A DNA stretch of 64,000 nt from Inquilinus ginsengisoli_A. Lineage in GTDB: Bacteria; Pseudomonadota; Alphaproteobacteria; DSM-16000; Inquilinaceae. A program made the position numbers and the translations under genes. The notes below the pieces were generated by a model, which did no database searches, was not told the DNA's origin, and worked only from the letters and a program-made list of their open reading frames with translations. The DNA is taken from NCBI RefSeq assembly GCF_031453975.1, contig NZ_JAVDPW010000005.1:372001-436000 (forward strand), given 5' to 3'. This document shows positions 49,791 through 57,868 of this stretch, one piece after another (position 1 is the stretch's first letter; each line of letters begins with the position of its first letter).

Positions 49791-50210
49791 TCACCGGATG
49801 CGGTCGCTGAGGGCGGCCTTCACGGCGGCGCCGGCCTGCAGGGCCCCGAGCACGTGAAGGGAGGCGATGGTTTCGCGGGCCAGTTCAGGGGTGACGTCAT
49901 CGGCGATCACGGCCAGCCCCAGGACCTGGATGTGCAGCATCTCCCCGGCCATTCGCGCGGCTTCCAACTCGCGTCGGTCGAACCGGCGAAGGCCGAGGTC
50001 GAGGCGATGGCGGGCGACGGATTGCTGGATGGCGTCGCCATGCCGTTCCAGCTGGTTGCGGATGGCCGTGCGGATGAGATCGGTCCGGTTGGAGTAGAAG
50101 CCCTCGCGCACGAGCAGGTCGATATGGCCGAGATCGACATAGCCGAGATTGATCGTGATCTTCTCGCTGTCGGCCGCCTTTGGCCGAAGATCCCGCGTCG
50201 CGCCGGCCAT
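49791..50210 (-). CDS. CopG-family ribbon-helix-helix regulator
   Basis: A 139-residue regulator with an N-terminal ribbon-helix-helix at about 17-58 (EKITINLGYVDLGHIDLLV, then EGFYSNRTDLIRTAIRNQLERH) and a C-terminal helical region of unknown role. The ATG at 50210 stands nine bases after AGGAGG; the ATG at 50219 directly abuts that site and is less likely. A perfect 8-bp inverted repeat lies just upstream of the ribosome site, fitting autoregulation. It precedes the PHB-depolymerase-type esterase gene, which it probably controls. Confidence 0.8.
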   Translation of the reverse strand: MAGATRDLRPKAADSEKITINLGYVDLGHIDLLVREGFYSNRTDLIRTAIRNQLERHGDAIQQSVARHRLDLGLRRFDRRELEAARMAGEMLHIQVLGLAVIADDVTPELARETIASLHVLGALQAGAAVKAALSDRIR

Positions 50211-50225
50211 GACCACCATCCTCCT

Positions 50226-50243
50226 ACCATCCAGGTGGATGGT
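50226..50243. promoter_or_regulatory. palindromic operator ACCATCCA-GG-TGGATGGT of the CopG gene
   Basis: Perfect 8-bp arms with a 2-bp centre, beginning 15 bases before the CopG start codon and next to a TATACCAT-like -10 (minus strand). Position and symmetry suit a ribbon-helix-helix dimer of dimers. Confidence 0.55.
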
Positions 50244-50282
50244 ATATGGAGTTGGCTGCGATGATTGCAATCGGGTCGGGCG

Positions 50283-50308
50283 CAAAAACCCCGGCCGAAG
50301 CCGGGGTC
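50283..50308 (-). terminator. rho-independent terminator of the PRC-barrel gene
   Basis: Minus strand: CCCCGGC, loop TTCG, GCCGGGG, then TTTTTG. It lies 30 bp after the stop of the PRC-barrel gene. Confidence 0.8.
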
Positions 50309-50338
50309 CTTGGATTGCTTTTCGCCGCTGCAGATCGT

Positions 50339-50716
50339 TCAGCGAGGCGGCAGGCCGTCCCAATATGGCCGGACGCCGTAATGGTCGTGGATGTCCTGCT
50401 CATACTCCCGGGTCCATTGCGGCTCGACATCGTCGCTGAAGACCGGCGCGCCTTCGAGCTGCTCGCTGGACAGGCTGACGACATAGCCGCCCTTGTCGGT
50501 GTCGTAGACCAGCGAGGACCAGGGCAGCGGATGATACTTCTGGCCGATGCCGAGAAAGCCGCCGAACGACATCACCGCATAGGTGACGCGGCCTGAGACC
50601 TTGTCGATCATCACGTCATGCACCTCGCCCAGGCTGTCGCCCGCGGTGTTGTAGACGTCGGTGCCGGACACCTTCTCCGCCGAGATCAGGGTCGTCGTCT
50701 CTTCGCGATGTTCCAT
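50339..50716 (-). CDS. PRC-barrel domain protein, EcfG-regulated
   Basis: A 125-residue protein with one PRC-barrel (about 8-85): LISAEKVSGTDVYNTAGDSL and GEVHDVMIDKVSGRVTYAVM, then FGGFLGIGQKYHPLPWSSL. The C-terminal 30 residues are charged (EYEQDIHDHYGVRPYW). Stand-alone PRC-barrel proteins of this kind are common stress-induced proteins of alphaproteobacteria, function unknown. The ATG 50716 is preceded by AAGGAGCAAGGCC. A full EcfG promoter lies upstream and a terminator downstream, so it is a single-gene unit of the general stress response. Confidence 0.88.
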   Translation of the reverse strand: MEHREETTTLISAEKVSGTDVYNTAGDSLGEVHDVMIDKVSGRVTYAVMSFGGFLGIGQKYHPLPWSSLVYDTDKGGYVVSLSSEQLEGAPVFSDDVEPQWTREYEQDIHDHYGVRPYWDGLPPR

Positions 50717-50985
50717 GGCCTTGCTCCTTGCTGAGGACTTGCCATGGCAACGGGCTGGCTGAGTTATGAGTTCCGTGGACGTGAAAATGATCGGAAAGAA
50801 TTCCCATATTAGAAGTAGTAATAATCAAAATATGGCATCTAAAAACATCTCATATTAACGAATTAGTAATGGTGAAAACAATATTTGCTTACGAATTTTA
50901 TTGAAGAGAATCGTCCTGGAAATCTGCGCGGCCCAATGCTCCCAAAACCATCCCCGGATCGCGCAGCCGGCCTCTCGGTCGACGG
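50717..50985. other. AT-rich gap between the PRC-barrel gene and transketolase
   Basis: About 160 bp (50770-50930) are strikingly AT-rich against the surrounding GC-rich DNA. Apart from the EcfG promoter I see no gene, no tRNA and no clear hairpin. Confidence 0.5.
50750..50775 (-). promoter_or_regulatory. EcfG-type promoter of the PRC-barrel gene
   Basis: Minus strand GGAAC (50775-50771), 17 bases, CGTT (50753-50750): a full consensus match 34 bp before the start codon. Confidence 0.7.
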
Positions 50986-52974
50986 TCACATTTTGGAGGA
51001 CAGGGTCTTGCGGGCCGCTCCCACAACGGCGTCCACCGTGATGTCGAACTTGGCGTAGACGTCGGCGATCTTGCCCGAGGCGCCGAAGCCGTGCATGCCC
51101 ACGAAGGCTCCGTCGAACCCCAGGTAGCGTTCCCAGCCCAGCTCGACGGCGGCTTCGACGGCGACGCGGGCGGTGCCGTCGACCAGCACATCCCGGCGAT
51201 ACGCCGCATCCTGCTGCTCGAACAGCAGCCGGCACGGCATCGACACCACCGCCGTCGGCACGCCCTCGGCCTGCAGCGCCTCGCGGGCGGCCACCGCCAG
51301 CTGCAGCTCCGACCCGGTGCCGATGATGGTGAGCTGCCGCGGGCCGCCTTCGGCCTCGTGGAGGACATAGGCGCCCCGGGCGGATTTGTTCTCACCCCCT
51401 GCCTCTCGCCGCAGCAGCGGCACCGGCTGGCGGGACAGGGCCAGGAGGGCGGCCCGGCGCGGCGTGTCCAGCACCACCTCCCAGCATTCGGCGGTCTCGA
51501 TCGCATCCGCCGGGCGGAACACTGCCAGATGCGGAATCGCGCGAAGCGCCGCCAGATGTTCGATCGGCTGGTGGGTGGGACCGTCCTCGCCCAGGCCGAT
51601 CGAGTCATGGGTCATGACGAAGATGGTGCGGATCTCCATCATCGCCGCCAGGCGGATCGACGGGCGGCAGTAGTCCGAGAAGCACATGAAGGTGCCGCCA
51701 TATGGGATCAGGCCGCCATGCAGCGCGATCCCGTTCATCATCGCCGCCATGCCGTGCTCGCGGACGCCGTAATGCACATAGGAGCCGTGATACATGCCGG
51801 GGCGGATCTCGACCTCCCCGGCGGCCTTGGTGTTGTTGGACGGGGTCAGGTCGGCCGATCCGCCGAGCAGCTCGGGGATCGCGGCGAAGAGGTGGTCGAG
51901 CACGGCGCCGCTGGCCTGCCGCGTCGCCATCGGCTTGCCGGCCTGGACGAAGTCCTGCCGCGCCCCAACGATCGCCTGCTTCCAGTTGTCGGGCAGGTCG
52001 CCGCGGTTGCGGCGCTCGAAATCCCCACGCAACGCCTCCGGCGCCTGCTTCACTCGTTCGACCCAGGCCAGGCGCTTGTCCCGGCCGCGCGACCCGATCG
52101 CCCGCCAGGCCTGCAGCAGGTCGTCCGGGATCTCGAAGGGCGGCGCGGTCCAACCCAGCCGCTCGCGCGCGCCGGCGATCTCCGCCTCGCCCGGGGCGTC
52201 GCTGTGGGCCTTCTGGGTGCCGGCCCGGGTCGGCATGCCGAAGCCGATGATGGTGCGGCAATTGATCAGCGTCGGCTTGTCGGTGACGGCCTGGGCCTCG
52301 GTGATCGCGGCGCGGATCTGGTCGGTGTCGTGCCCGTCGATCTCCAGCACATGCCAGTTCGACGCCCGGAAGCGGTCGGATTGGTGGTCGGAGACGGACA
52401 GGCTGGTCGGGCCGTCGATGGTGATGGAGTTGTTGTCGAAGAAGGCAATCAGCTTGCCGAGCCGGAGGTGCCCGGCCAGCGAGATCGCCTCATGGCTGAT
52501 GCCCTCCATCAGGCAGCCATCGCCGAGGAAGACATAGGTGAAGTGGTTGACGAGATCGTCGCCGAAGCTGGCGTTCATGATGCGCTCGGCCAGCGCCAGG
52601 CCCGCGGCATTGGCCGTACCCTGGCCCAGCGGCCCGGTGGTGGTCTCGATGCCGTCGGCATGGTGGTATTCCGGGTGGCCCGGGGTCCGGCTGTCGACCT
52701 GCCGGAAGCGCTCGATCTGCTCGATCGTCATGTCGCGGTAGCCGGTGAGGTACAGCAGGCTGTACAGCAGCATCGAGCCGTGGCCGTTGGACAGCAGGAA
52801 GCGGTCTCGGTCGATCCAGTGCGGGTCCGCGGCATCGAAGGTCAGGAAATCGCGGAACAGCACCGTGGCGATGTCGGCCATCCCCATCGGCATGCCGGGA
52901 TGGCCGCTCTTGGCCCGCTCCACCGCGTCCATCGAGAGGGCCCGGATGTCGAATATCGACTCAACGACCGACAT
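50986..52974 (-). CDS. tkt: transketolase
   Basis: A 662-residue, full-length transketolase that moves two-carbon units between pentose, tetrose and hexose phosphates using thiamine diphosphate. His25 in AKSGHPGMPMG, the diphosphate motif GDGCLMEGISHEAISLAGHL with FFDNNSITIDG, and the catalytic Glu in YGVREHGMAAMMNG are present. The ATG 52974 gives the family start MSVVESIFDIRALSMDAVER; no strong ribosome site is seen. It follows paoC by 107 bp on the same strand and is not part of a recognisable Calvin-cycle cluster. Confidence 0.95.
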   Translation of the reverse strand: MSVVESIFDIRALSMDAVERAKSGHPGMPMGMADIATVLFRDFLTFDAADPHWIDRDRFLLSNGHGSMLLYSLLYLTGYRDMTIEQIERFRQVDSRTPGHPEYHHADGIETTTGPLGQGTANAAGLALAERIMNASFGDDLVNHFTYVFLGDGCLMEGISHEAISLAGHLRLGKLIAFFDNNSITIDGPTSLSVSDHQSDRFRASNWHVLEIDGHDTDQIRAAITEAQAVTDKPTLINCRTIIGFGMPTRAGTQKAHSDAPGEAEIAGARERLGWTAPPFEIPDDLLQAWRAIGSRGRDKRLAWVERVKQAPEALRGDFERRNRGDLPDNWKQAIVGARQDFVQAGKPMATRQASGAVLDHLFAAIPELLGGSADLTPSNNTKAAGEVEIRPGMYHGSYVHYGVREHGMAAMMNGIALHGGLIPYGGTFMCFSDYCRPSIRLAAMMEIRTIFVMTHDSIGLGEDGPTHQPIEHLAALRAIPHLAVFRPADAIETAECWEVVLDTPRRAALLALSRQPVPLLRREAGGENKSARGAYVLHEAEGGPRQLTIIGTGSELQLAVAAREALQAEGVPTAVVSMPCRLLFEQQDAAYRRDVLVDGTARVAVEAAVELGWERYLGFDGAFVGMHGFGASGKIADVYAKFDITVDAVVGAARKTLSSKM

Positions 52975-53081
52975 CGCGGTTATCGCCGACCTGTCGGCTC
53001 GATCCCCGACATCCCAAAGACGTGATCGTCTTCGTTGGCCGAGAGATGCGCCTGGATCTGTGGTCGGCGCTTCATATCCGA

Positions 53082-55289
53082 TCATGCCACTTCCGGCAGC
53101 CGGGCCAGCAGCTTGTCGAGCGTGATCGGATAGTCTCGCACGCGCACGCCGGTCGCGTTGTGGATCGCGTTGGCGACCGCGGCGCCAACCCCGCAGATGC
53201 CGAGCTCGCCGACGCCCTTGGCCTTCATCGGCGACGACATCGGATCGGTCTCGTCGAGGAAGACCACCTCCTGGTGCGGAACATCAGCATGGACCGGCAC
53301 CTCGTAGCCGGCGAGGTCGTGGTTGACGAAGAAGCCGATGCGCTTGTCGACCGCAAGCTCCTCCATCAACGCGGCGCCGACGCCCATGGTCATGGCGCCG
53401 ATCACCTGGCTGCGCGCCGTCTTCGGGTTGAGGATGCGGCCGGCGGCGCACACCGCCAGCATCCGCCTGACGCGGATCTCGGCGGTCGCGGAATCGACGC
53501 CGACTTCGACGAAATGCGCGCCGAAGGTCGATTGCTGGTGCGTCTTGTCGAGGTCGCCATATTCGATGGCGTCCTCGGCCACGATGTCGCCTTCCGTGAC
53601 GGCCTGGGCCAGCGGCACGCTGCGGTTGCCCGCATGCACATGGCTGTCGGCGAATACCGCCTCGGCCGAGTTGTATCCCAGCCTCTGCGCCACCGCTTCG
53701 CGCAGCTTCAAACAGGCGGCATAGACGCCGGCGGTCGAATTGTTGCCGCCCCATTGCCCGCCCGACCCGCACGAGACCGGGAAGGTCGAGTCGCCCAGGC
53801 GCACCACCACCTTGTCGAGCGGCACGCCCATCATCTCGGCCGCGGTCTGGGCAATGATCGTGTAGCTGCCGGTGCCGATGTCGGTCATGTCGGTTTCGAC
53901 CGTCACATCCCCCCGACTGTCGAGCCGGACGCGTGCCGCCGATGTCGTCACGAGGTTGTTGCGCAATGCGGCGGCGACGCCCATGCCGACCAGCCAGCGC
54001 CCGTCCTGCGTCTTGCCAGGCTGCGGGGTCCGCTTGCTCCAGCCGAAGCGGGCGGCACCGGTGCGCAGGCATTCGACCAGGTTGCGCTGCGAGAACGGCC
54101 GTTCGGGCTTTTCGGGATCGACCTGGGTGTCGTTGAGGATGCGGAACTCCACCGGGTCGAGACCGAGCTTCTCGGCCATCTCGTCGATGGCGATCTCCAG
54201 CGCCATCAGGCCCGGCGCCTCGCCTGGCGCGCGCATGGCATTGCCCTCGGGCAGGTCGAGCGCCGCGAGCTTCGTCGTCGTCATCCGGTTGGCGCCGGCA
54301 TAGAGCAGGCGAGTCTGGTTGACCGCGGTCTCGGGCTCGCCGCCCGGCAGGTTGCCGGACCATCCCTCATGGCCGATCGCGGTGATCCTGCCGTCCCGGG
54401 CCGCGCCGATGCGGATACGCTGGATCGTCGCGGGCCGGTGGGTGGTGTTGTTGAAGATGAGGGGCCGAGGCAGCGCTACCTTCACCGGCCGCCGCGCGGC
54501 TCGGGCGCCCAGCGCCGCAAGCAGTGCATCGGACCGCACGAACAGCTTGCCGCCGAAGCCGCCGCCGATGAAGGGTGAGATCAGGCGGACCTTCTCCTTG
54601 GGGATGCCGAGCGTCTTCGCCACATCCCCCGTGCCCCAGTCGATCATCTGGTTCGAGGTCCAGATCGTGAGCTTGTCCCCGTCCCACGCTGCGATCGAGG
54701 CATGCGGTTCCATCATCGCGTGCCCCTGATCGGGCGTGGTGTAGGTCGCGTCGAGCTGGACCGGCGCCGCGGCGAACGCGCCGGCGAAGTCGCCGAAGGC
54801 CGTGTCCGGGGGGCCGCCGACGCCGGGTTTGGGGGTGACGGCGGAGTCCTTCGCCGCCGCGAGGTCGAAGGCACCCTCGGCGCTGACATAGTCGACGCGG
54901 ATCAGCTGCGCCGCGGCGCGCGCCTGCTCGAAGGTCTCCGCGACGACGACCGCGATCGCCTGGTGATAGTGATCGATCGCGGGGCCGCCGAGCAGCTTGG
55001 CCGGGTTGTAGTCGCCCTTGCCCAGCTTGCCGGCATTGTCCGCGGTGACGATGGCGAGCACGCCGGGCGCGGCCTTCGCGTGGCTCAGGTCGATCGACGC
55101 GATCCGGCCCTTGGCGATGGCCGCACCGACGACATGGCCGTAGGCCGGGTCCGGCACGGCATCATGCCGTTCATAGGCATAGGGCGCAGTGCCCGTGGTC
55201 TTCAGCGGACCGTCGATCCGGTCTCTCGGCTTGCCCACGATCTTGAGCTGGTCGATCGGATTGGTGGTGGCGGGGGTGTCGAACTTCAT
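53082..55289 (-). CDS. paoC: periplasmic aldehyde oxidoreductase, molybdenum-binding subunit PaoC
   Basis: A 735-residue large subunit of the xanthine-oxidase family that binds the Mo-MCD cofactor and oxidises aldehydes (often aromatic) to acids. The catalytic Glu695 lies in KGVGELGICGVG; cofactor-binding stretches include GGGFGGKLFVRSD and GSGGQWGGNNSTAG. Length and the end NATGVRVRDYPITLDKLLARLPE match E. coli PaoC (YagR). It is exported bound to the Tat-carried PaoA. The start ATG is 3 bp after the paoB stop. A PaoD-type cofactor-insertion chaperone is not in the window. Confidence 0.92.
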   Translation of the reverse strand: MKFDTPATTNPIDQLKIVGKPRDRIDGPLKTTGTAPYAYERHDAVPDPAYGHVVGAAIAKGRIASIDLSHAKAAPGVLAIVTADNAGKLGKGDYNPAKLLGGPAIDHYHQAIAVVVAETFEQARAAAQLIRVDYVSAEGAFDLAAAKDSAVTPKPGVGGPPDTAFGDFAGAFAAAPVQLDATYTTPDQGHAMMEPHASIAAWDGDKLTIWTSNQMIDWGTGDVAKTLGIPKEKVRLISPFIGGGFGGKLFVRSDALLAALGARAARRPVKVALPRPLIFNNTTHRPATIQRIRIGAARDGRITAIGHEGWSGNLPGGEPETAVNQTRLLYAGANRMTTTKLAALDLPEGNAMRAPGEAPGLMALEIAIDEMAEKLGLDPVEFRILNDTQVDPEKPERPFSQRNLVECLRTGAARFGWSKRTPQPGKTQDGRWLVGMGVAAALRNNLVTTSAARVRLDSRGDVTVETDMTDIGTGSYTIIAQTAAEMMGVPLDKVVVRLGDSTFPVSCGSGGQWGGNNSTAGVYAACLKLREAVAQRLGYNSAEAVFADSHVHAGNRSVPLAQAVTEGDIVAEDAIEYGDLDKTHQQSTFGAHFVEVGVDSATAEIRVRRMLAVCAAGRILNPKTARSQVIGAMTMGVGAALMEELAVDKRIGFFVNHDLAGYEVPVHADVPHQEVVFLDETDPMSSPMKAKGVGELGICGVGAAVANAIHNATGVRVRDYPITLDKLLARLPEVA

Positions 55290-55292
55290 GGC

Positions 55293-56243
55293 TCAGGCCC
55301 TCGCTTCGGCCAGCACCGCGCCGAGCGTGCGCTCGGCCAGCAGCAGCTTGAATGCGTTCTCGTGCGTCGGCTTGGCGTCGGCAAGCAGGCGCTCCGCGAC
55401 CGCCTTCGCGCCGTGCGGCAGCTCCGTCTCGGCGGCCTCGACCCGCCACGGCCTGTGGGCCACCCCGCCCAGGGCGACGCGCCCGGTGCCGTCGCGCTGC
55501 ACGATCGCGCCGACCGAGACCAGCGCGAAGGCGTAGGAGGCCCGGTCGCGCACCTTGCGATAGATCTGCGTGCCGCCGACCGGCTTGGGCAGCGTGACCG
55601 TCGTGATCAGCTCCCCGGGCTCCAGCGTCGTCTCGATGTGCGGCGTGTCGCCCGGCAGGCGGTGGAATTCGGCAATCGGGATGCTCCGCGTCGTGCCGTC
55701 GGCCTTCACGGTCTGCACCGTCGCGTCGAGCGCGCGCATCGCCACCGCCATGTCGCTCGGATGGGTCGCGATGCACGCGTCGCTCACCCCCACCACCGCA
55801 AGCTGGCGGCTGACCCCGCCGATCGCGGCGCAGCCGCTGCCAGGCTGGCGTTTGTTGCAGGGTTGGTTGGTGTCGTAGAAATACGGGCAGCGTGTGCGCT
55901 GCAGCAGGTTGCCCGCTGTCGTCGCCTTGTTGCGCAACTGGCCCGAAGCGCCTGCGAGCAAGGCACGAGAGAGCAGGCCATAGTCGCGCCGCACGCGCCG
56001 ATCGGTGGCAAGATCCGTATTGCGGACCAGCGCGCCGATCCGCAGTCCGCCCTCCGGCGTCGCCTCGACCTTATCGAGCGCGAGCCCGTTCACGTCGATG
56101 AGGTGGGCCGGCGTCTCGATCTCGAGCTTCATCAGGTCGAGCAGGTTGGTGCCGCCGGCAATGAATTTGGCGCCCGGGATGCGCGTGACCGCCGCCGCGG
56201 CTTCTGCAGGTGAGGCGGCGCGTTCGTAGGTGAAGGACCTCAT
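55293..56243 (-). CDS. paoB: periplasmic aldehyde oxidoreductase, FAD-binding subunit PaoB
   Basis: A 316-residue FAD subunit: AKFIAGGTNLLDLMKLEIE (about 25-43) binds FAD. The four cysteines around LLQRTRCPYFYDTNQPCNKR and QPGSGCAAIGG are those that hold the extra [4Fe-4S] cluster in E. coli PaoB, so the enzyme should be of the PaoABC kind, not an ordinary CO- or xanthine-dehydrogenase. It overlaps paoA by 4 bp. Confidence 0.92.
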   Translation of the reverse strand: MRSFTYERAASPAEAAAAVTRIPGAKFIAGGTNLLDLMKLEIETPAHLIDVNGLALDKVEATPEGGLRIGALVRNTDLATDRRVRRDYGLLSRALLAGASGQLRNKATTAGNLLQRTRCPYFYDTNQPCNKRQPGSGCAAIGGVSRQLAVVGVSDACIATHPSDMAVAMRALDATVQTVKADGTTRSIPIAEFHRLPGDTPHIETTLEPGELITTVTLPKPVGGTQIYRKVRDRASYAFALVSVGAIVQRDGTGRVALGGVAHRPWRVEAAETELPHGAKAVAERLLADAKPTHENAFKLLLAERTLGAVLAEARA

Positions 56244-56875
56244 GCCTGCCTCCCGGCGACCTCGGTGATCGCGTCGACGATGTTGGAATAAGCGCCGCAG
56301 CGGCAGATGTTGCCGCTCATCCGCTCGCGCAGTTCGGCCGCCGTCACTTGCGGATGCGCGGTGAGGTCGGCGCTGACATGGCTAGGCACCCCGGCTGCGA
56401 TCTCGTCGAGCACCGCCACGGCCGAGCAGATCTGGCCGGGCGTACAGTAGCCGCACTGATAGCCGTCATGCTTGACGAAGGCGGCTTGCATCGGGTGCAG
56501 CCCGTCGGGCACGCCCAGCCCCTCGATGGTGGTGACGCTGTTGCCCTCATGCATGACCGCCAGCGTCAGGCATGAGTTGATCCGGCGGCCATCGACCACC
56601 ACCGTGCAAGCGCCGCACTGGCCGTGGTCGCAGCCCTTCTTGGTGCCGGTGAGGTGCAGGTGCTCGCGCAACGCATCGAGCAGCGTGGTCCGGGTGTCGA
56701 GATCCAAATGGTGATGCTGGCCGTTCACCTCGAAGGACACCTTCGAGGTGAACGGCGCCCCGGTGACGGCGGGCTGGGCCCTGGCCATCGACGGCGCCGC
56801 GGTAATCGCCACGGATGCCGCTGTCCCGACCATGAGGCCGCGCCGGGATAGTTCGAGTTTGTCGGGATCCTGCAT
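56240..56875 (-). CDS. paoA: periplasmic aldehyde oxidoreductase, [2Fe-2S] subunit PaoA with Tat signal
   Basis: A 211-residue iron-sulfur subunit. The twin-arginine signal SRRGLMVGTAASVAITAAP (about 10-28) is followed by a plant-type ferredoxin domain with cysteines in GTKKGCDHGQCGACTVVVDG and a helical domain with CGYCTPGQICS and NICRCGAYSN, giving two [2Fe-2S] clusters. This subunit carries the folded heterotrimer to the periplasm. The ATG 56875 gives the Tat signal directly; the frame upstream is open but shows no family similarity. It is the first gene of paoABC. Confidence 0.92.
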   Translation of the reverse strand: MQDPDKLELSRRGLMVGTAASVAITAAPSMARAQPAVTGAPFTSKVSFEVNGQHHHLDLDTRTTLLDALREHLHLTGTKKGCDHGQCGACTVVVDGRRINSCLTLAVMHEGNSVTTIEGLGVPDGLHPMQAAFVKHDGYQCGYCTPGQICSAVAVLDEIAAGVPSHVSADLTAHPQVTAAELRERMSGNICRCGAYSNIVDAITEVAGRQA

Positions 56876-57079
56876 GTCGGTTCCATCCCATCCGCTGAAT
56901 ATGTCCGGCCGACGAGGCGGCACGGTCGTCGGCCTTGCCTTCCGGCACGGCGAGGTCTGCTGTCGCCGCGGGATCGCGGACCTGCGCGCAGTCCGGATGT
57001 GCCGGGAAGGCGAGAGTGACAAGCAGGCGAGATCCGGATCGCCGCCTGCTCTTCCACTGAGTCAATGTCCCGGTGCCGA

Positions 57080-57868
57080 TCAGAGTTCCTGTCGCGAACG
57101 GCTCGCACGGATAGGCCGGTTCTCCGGCAGATCGTCGGTTCCGATCGGCGGGTCCGGCGGTGCTTGCAGGATCGGTGCCAGGCGGATCTCGGCGATCAGC
57201 GGCAGGTGGTCCGAGGCGTGGCGCCCGTCCGGGTCGGCCCAGCTGCGGATCAGCGCTGCGTGCGGACGGCAATAGACCCGGTCCAGCGTCAGGAGGGGCC
57301 AGCGTGCCGGAAAGGTGCGCTGCGGTGTGCGGGCCGGCAGCACCTGCGCGAGGCCCTTGCGGACGGCCCCGCGCCAGGTCCAGTCGTTGAAGTCGCCGAG
57401 CATGACCGACGTTTCCGCCGGGCTGTTCGCGATCCGTGCGAGCATCTCCGCCTGGCGCCGGCGCTCGGACAGCTTCAGGCCGAGATGCACGGCGGTGACG
57501 TGAAGCGCCGCGCCCGGCGTCGAGACGATGGTTTCGATGGCGCAGCGGGGTTCCTCGCCGAGCAGCGACAGGTCATGCAGCCGGGTGGCCGACAGCGGCC
57601 AGCGGCTGATCAGCAGATGGCCGTAATGCCCGTCCGGGGCGACGATGGTCCGGGCCTCTGCGGCGTGGCTGCCGAGCGCCGTCGCCAGCAGGGCGAAGGG
57701 CGAGGTCGCATCGCGGCCGCGGGAATCGACCTCCTGCAAGGCGATGATGTCGGGCGCATGACGGCGGATCAGCGCGATGATGCGGTCGAGGTCGTAGCGG
57801 CCATCCGGGCCGATGCCGGCATGGATGTTCCAGGTCAGCAGGCGGATCGGGGCCGTGTCGAACGTCAC
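57080..57868 (-). CDS. endonuclease/exonuclease/phosphatase (EEP) family protein
   Basis: A 262-residue metal-dependent hydrolase: LLTWNIHAGIGPDGRYDL near the start, IIALQEVDSRG, HLGLKLSERRRQ, LGDFNDW and the terminal SDHLPLIAEI form the EEP active site. It starts at GTG 57868, overlapping the stop of the PLD-VTT gene (GTGA). Genes of this kind are often paired with PLD-type phospholipid enzymes, which suggests phosphodiester or phospholipid head-group hydrolysis over DNA repair. Confidence 0.87.
   Translation of the reverse strand: MTFDTAPIRLLTWNIHAGIGPDGRYDLDRIIALIRRHAPDIIALQEVDSRGRDATSPFALLATALGSHAAEARTIVAPDGHYGHLLISRWPLSATRLHDLSLLGEEPRCAIETIVSTPGAALHVTAVHLGLKLSERRRQAEMLARIANSPAETSVMLGDFNDWTWRGAVRKGLAQVLPARTPQRTFPARWPLLTLDRVYCRPHAALIRSWADPDGRHASDHLPLIAEIRLAPILQAPPDPPIGTDDLPENRPIRASRSRQEL

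Noticed and set aside
47593..49857. Open frame in another frame of the pyridoxine oxidase gene running on past its end
   Set aside because: It overlaps two real genes in other frames; no motif and no start signal.
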